A stretch of 64,000 nt of DNA, from assembly GCA_025093555.1 (NCBI GenBank), contig JAIWNF010000004.1, positions 868,001-932,000 of the forward strand, in the 5' to 3' direction. Each line of letters opens with the position of its first letter. Within the stretch, counting starts at the first letter, position 1. This document shows positions 61,031 to 64,000 of the stretch, one piece after another. The notes beneath the pieces are model-generated. The model did no database searches. It saw nothing but the letters and a program-made list of their open reading frames with translations, and had not been told where the DNA came from. Position numbers and translations under genes: made by a program. The DNA comes from Circinella umbellata. Its lineage: Eukaryota; Mucoromycota; Mucoromycetes; Mucorales; Lichtheimiaceae.

Positions 61031-62527
61031 ATGATTAATACAAATCATCGAGATTTAACCAAGCTCGCTTCACAACTCCATTCTGAACATGATCGACAAC
61101 ATTATACCAAAGTGATATCCATGGCAGAGCAATTACAATTACAAATTCAAGGTTTACAAAAAATCAAAGCACCGAGAACATTTAATCATGATGCTATTAC
61201 TACTGGAAATGATAAATACGATGGTGAGTTACAAATAGGATAAATAAATAAAAACAAGGAGAATAGAGGATGAAGACGGGGAAGGGAGAAGTGAAGCAAA
61301 AAAAGAGAGATAGCAGAATGAAATAAATAAGACAAATAAAACAGAAATAACTTTTGTTATTTTTATTTTTATTTTTATTCTTATTATTTGGTGTTCATTA
61401 CTATAATTATAATAGCAATAATAATATTAATTGCTTATTTTTACCATATAAAACTTATTATTATTTATATATAGATACATCATCAACATCATCAGTAACG
61501 TCAACAGTAGCAAAGAATAATAAACAACCGCTGGATCGGTATTATCGATTACTTGAACGTTCACAATCAATTCAAAAACAACTTCATCGAATATCCACTG
61601 AATATTCGCTCCCACCGGCACCACCACTTCACCCGCCTCCTTCTTTCCCACCTCCTTCACTACCAGCAACTCCTCCGAAACCCCCGAGGAAAACTACCTT
61701 AGATACTCGTTTACCATCAACACCTCCACCTACACCGCAAAAAGATGACCCACTTATTACACCACCTGCTTCACCGCAAATTAAGCAAGTACGATTTCAA
61801 AAATATAAACAAGTTGATAATATGGTTACTGTTGTTGATAATAATAATATTGATGATAATCATGATGATGGCAGAGAAAAGCAAGATAACAATGAATCCC
61901 CACTGCCACCCCTACCACCACCTCGTGAACTTCCGCCGATTACTCATGTTCAAAAGGTATAATAATAGTAATATAACAAAGAGGTATATTATATAAGAAA
62001 GAAAGAAAGAGAGAAAAAAAACGAAGGCAGGGAAATTGATAATCTAATTTTGTGATATGTATTTATAGAAAATTAATGGATTAAAAGGATTTTTGACACG
62101 TACTTATCAACTCAGCAATAATCTTGTCGTATCACGAGCTCATATTACACCGTTGCGGTTATTTACAGCGACAGAAATCTTGACCGGAAAACCAAAAGCT
62201 GTGCTCAAAATTGTTATTACAGCGCATCATGACTATGGATTTTCATTTTATTGGCCAAGTTCACCTAGTATTACCAACAATAATTCGTCAACAACACTAA
62301 CTACTTCAGTACACCCATCCCCAGCATCTACTGGATTAACCAAACCGAATCGTTCTCAAGATGTCGCTAAATTTGGACTAATGCCTGATTCGTTGGTTCT
62401 GGATGCCCTTGATAATTGGATTCAACAACAAGGAGGTGTACTACCTCCACTTTATCAAGCGACTCACATTCTTCGGGAAAGTATCAAGATCTACGTTGTG
62501 TATAATCGTTATCACTTTAATTTGTAA
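61031..62527 (+). CDS. Orphan proline-rich protein with SH3-ligand-like motifs
   Basis: Not recognised. Exons 61031-61223, 61475-61956, 62069-62527; 377 aa, phases consistent. Seen: an N-terminal helical segment (HRDLTKLASQLHSEHDRQHY, then AEQLQLQIQGLQKIK), a short helix (PLDRYYRLLERSQSIQKQL), a proline-rich stretch (PPAPPLHPPPSFPPPSLP, then ATPPKPPRKT, an SH3/WW-type ligand), an acidic Asp/Asn linker, a second PPLPPPRELPP motif, and a C-terminal region (about 225-377) that looks folded, with GLKGFLTRTYQLSN, GKPKAVLKIVITAHHDYGF and LVLDALDNWIQQQGG. The start at 61031 is chosen because upstream in-frame codons are promoter-like and hydrophobic. It could be an actin or endocytic adaptor, by composition only. 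Confidence 0.75.
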
Positions 62528-62847
62528 ATATTTTTATAACTTTTTTCTTTCCTTTCAAGCAAAACAAAGAAATCACGTTTCGCCATTAAATAGCATAAAT
62601 CTCTCTCTCTCTCTCTCTCGCTGCCTCACAACCATAAATCGCATATAATAATCTAGAACACACTAATAATCCACATCTTTTATATAATTTCGCATTCTTC
62701 ATAAAAAAAAATCTCGTTAAAATCATTTTTGCTGAAAAGCAAACACATCCCCTTCATATCCATTTTATCATCCTCCTTCTCCATTTTTTCTTCTCACCCA
62801 ATAATACTTATAAAAAAATATTCTAAGCAAAAATAATATCATTTTTT
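62528..62847. other. Convergent 3' spacer
   Basis: A tail-to-tail region with a CT microsatellite near 62602-62620. No gene seen. Confidence 0.5.
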
Positions 62848-63888
62848 TTATTCAGATACATTATAGATATATTCCATGGTAGTGTTATCCTTTGCACGAT
62901 AAGCCAATCTTCGTGCATGACTATAAAATTTGAAAAAAAAAAAAAAAAAAAAAAAAAGTTAAAAACCCGTTCATCCCAGCTAAATCCCAGCCAAATCAAA
63001 ACTCGAAACATACCCATCCGAAAGATCGTAAGTCCAAGCATGTATAGTTAAATTTTGACCATTTTTCCATGCATTTTGTACAATAGTAGAATGACACAAG
63101 TTTTCGGCAGAGTTAGTAGCATTTAATTCAACCAATTTACGGAAACGTGCGGTATCATTTTCTATAGAATCTAATTCATGATGATGTACTAATAGATAAT
63201 AATTTGGTGGGGGGGAGGTTTAGTAATTGCGTCATAACATGAGCAGTAAATGAGATCTTTCCATCTTTATGCATTTCCTAGCCCATTCTCCGCCCCAACA
63301 TCAATAACCCCAAAGATTGTATAAATAAACTTACATCGATAAACATCCTTGATATTACGAAGCCAGTTATCAATCAAGCCGTATTGACCATGCCCGGAAG
63401 CAGCGGCTACACCGCCACAATTATAATGACCACAAACAATGATATGTTGAACCTTTAATACTTCAACAGCATATTGAACAACTGATAAACAGTTGAGATC
63501 AGCATTGGCAACGACGTTGGCAATATTACGATGAACAAAAATCTCCCCAGGTCCCAATTGAAGAATTTGTTCGGCAGGTACACGTGAATCAGAACAACCA
63601 ATCCATAAAATTTTGGGTTCTTGTTTTAAATTAATATTCTTGAAAAATTCAGGTTGTTGCTCTTTGACTTCTTGAGCCCAACGACGGTTGGACTCTAACA
63701 ACCCATCGAGATTCTCGTCAAGGGGATCAAACTTGATGGGTGTAGCACGAATGGGTGACAATGATGATGTACCTTTCAATGGAGTTGGACCTTTATATTT
63801 TATCATAGTAACAAAATATTTTCATATTAGCTTTTCGTTGTTATGGTTATTGTTGTTAGAAAAAAAAAGAAAAAAAATTACCAGACAT
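62848..63888 (-). CDS. Beta-class carbonic anhydrase
   Basis: Exons 63335 back to 63806 (or 63790 if spliced), 63188-63014, 62920-62848; about 236-239 aa. It interconverts CO2 and bicarbonate. Seen: the active-site motif [16 protein letters not shown] (zinc Cys plus the Asp/Arg dyad), [29 protein letters not shown] (zinc His and Cys), a C-terminal segment [20 protein letters not shown], and [20 protein letters not shown] across the last intron. Two starts are possible: ATG 63806 in exon 2, or ATG 63888 with a 7-nt first exon (MSG) joined to acceptor 63790. Both keep frame. No obvious mitochondrial presequence is present, so it is probably cytosolic. Intron 3 (62921-63013) contains a run of more than 20 A residues. 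Confidence 0.93.
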
Positions 63889-64000
63889 GATATTATAATT
63901 GATTGGAAAAAGAAGAAAAAGCAGAAAAAAAGGGTATTCGTAATAGGAAGAAAAAGTTAATATTTATGGGTCAGCGTTCCATGTTATTGGTTTCAAAAAA

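Noticed and set aside
1..64000. Search for tRNA, rRNA, CRISPR arrays, phage or bacterial operon features
   Set aside because: No B-box-like tRNA arms, rRNA cores or regularly spaced repeats were seen; the intron-rich genes are clearly eukaryotic. Small structured RNAs cannot be excluded by eye.

Overview
The window looks like nuclear DNA of an early-diverging filamentous fungus, most likely Mucoromycota/Mucorales. It is AT-rich, its genes carry many short GT-AG introns (about 55-130 nt), intergenic DNA is rich in homopolymers and pyrimidines, and the proteins combine a fungal plasma-membrane H+-ATPase with genes absent from budding yeast (a complex I assembly factor and a MYSM1-type histone deubiquitinase). 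I see no prokaryotic, organellar, tRNA, rRNA or CRISPR features. All gene models were spliced by hand, and reading phase was checked across every junction.

0-16 kb holds three well-supported genes. A BRPF/Nto1-like chromatin reader (1072-6002, +) lies tail-to-tail with a 15-exon SANT-SWIRM-JAMM protein resembling MYSM1 (11030-7149, -). The P-type proton pump Pma1 (12473-15661, +) is divergent from the latter.

16-26 kb is gene-poor. Its only genes are two minus-strand paralogues (21430-19927 and 26156-25015) of a family I do not recognise. They share a domain of roughly 100 residues, a C-terminal P-[IV]-VIPA motif and the same two intron phases. The first has an in-frame TAA directly before the donor of its first intron.

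26.6-38 kb is gene-dense: an ER-type DnaJ protein (DNAJB12/14-like), fibrillarin divergent from a small LYDG10/UPF0390 protein, a secreted GH37 trehalase that needs a GC-AG intron, an NDUFAF5-like mitochondrial methyltransferase-fold protein, and an F-box/LRR protein.

38-51 kb contains a decayed pogo-like DNA transposon with a transposase C-terminal relic, a three-TM kelch receptor-like protein, a small orphan ORF and a larger orphan gene, a 348-bp pogo/Tigger-type MITE, and a gene desert of about 4.8 kb.

51-64 kb contains Aha1 (Hsp90 co-chaperone), a four-finger C2H2 factor, a proline-rich orphan and a beta-carbonic anhydrase. The most striking observation is that Aha1 contains a 6-nt microexon. 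It encodes the central HW of the conserved NxNNWHW motif and could be skipped without changing frame.
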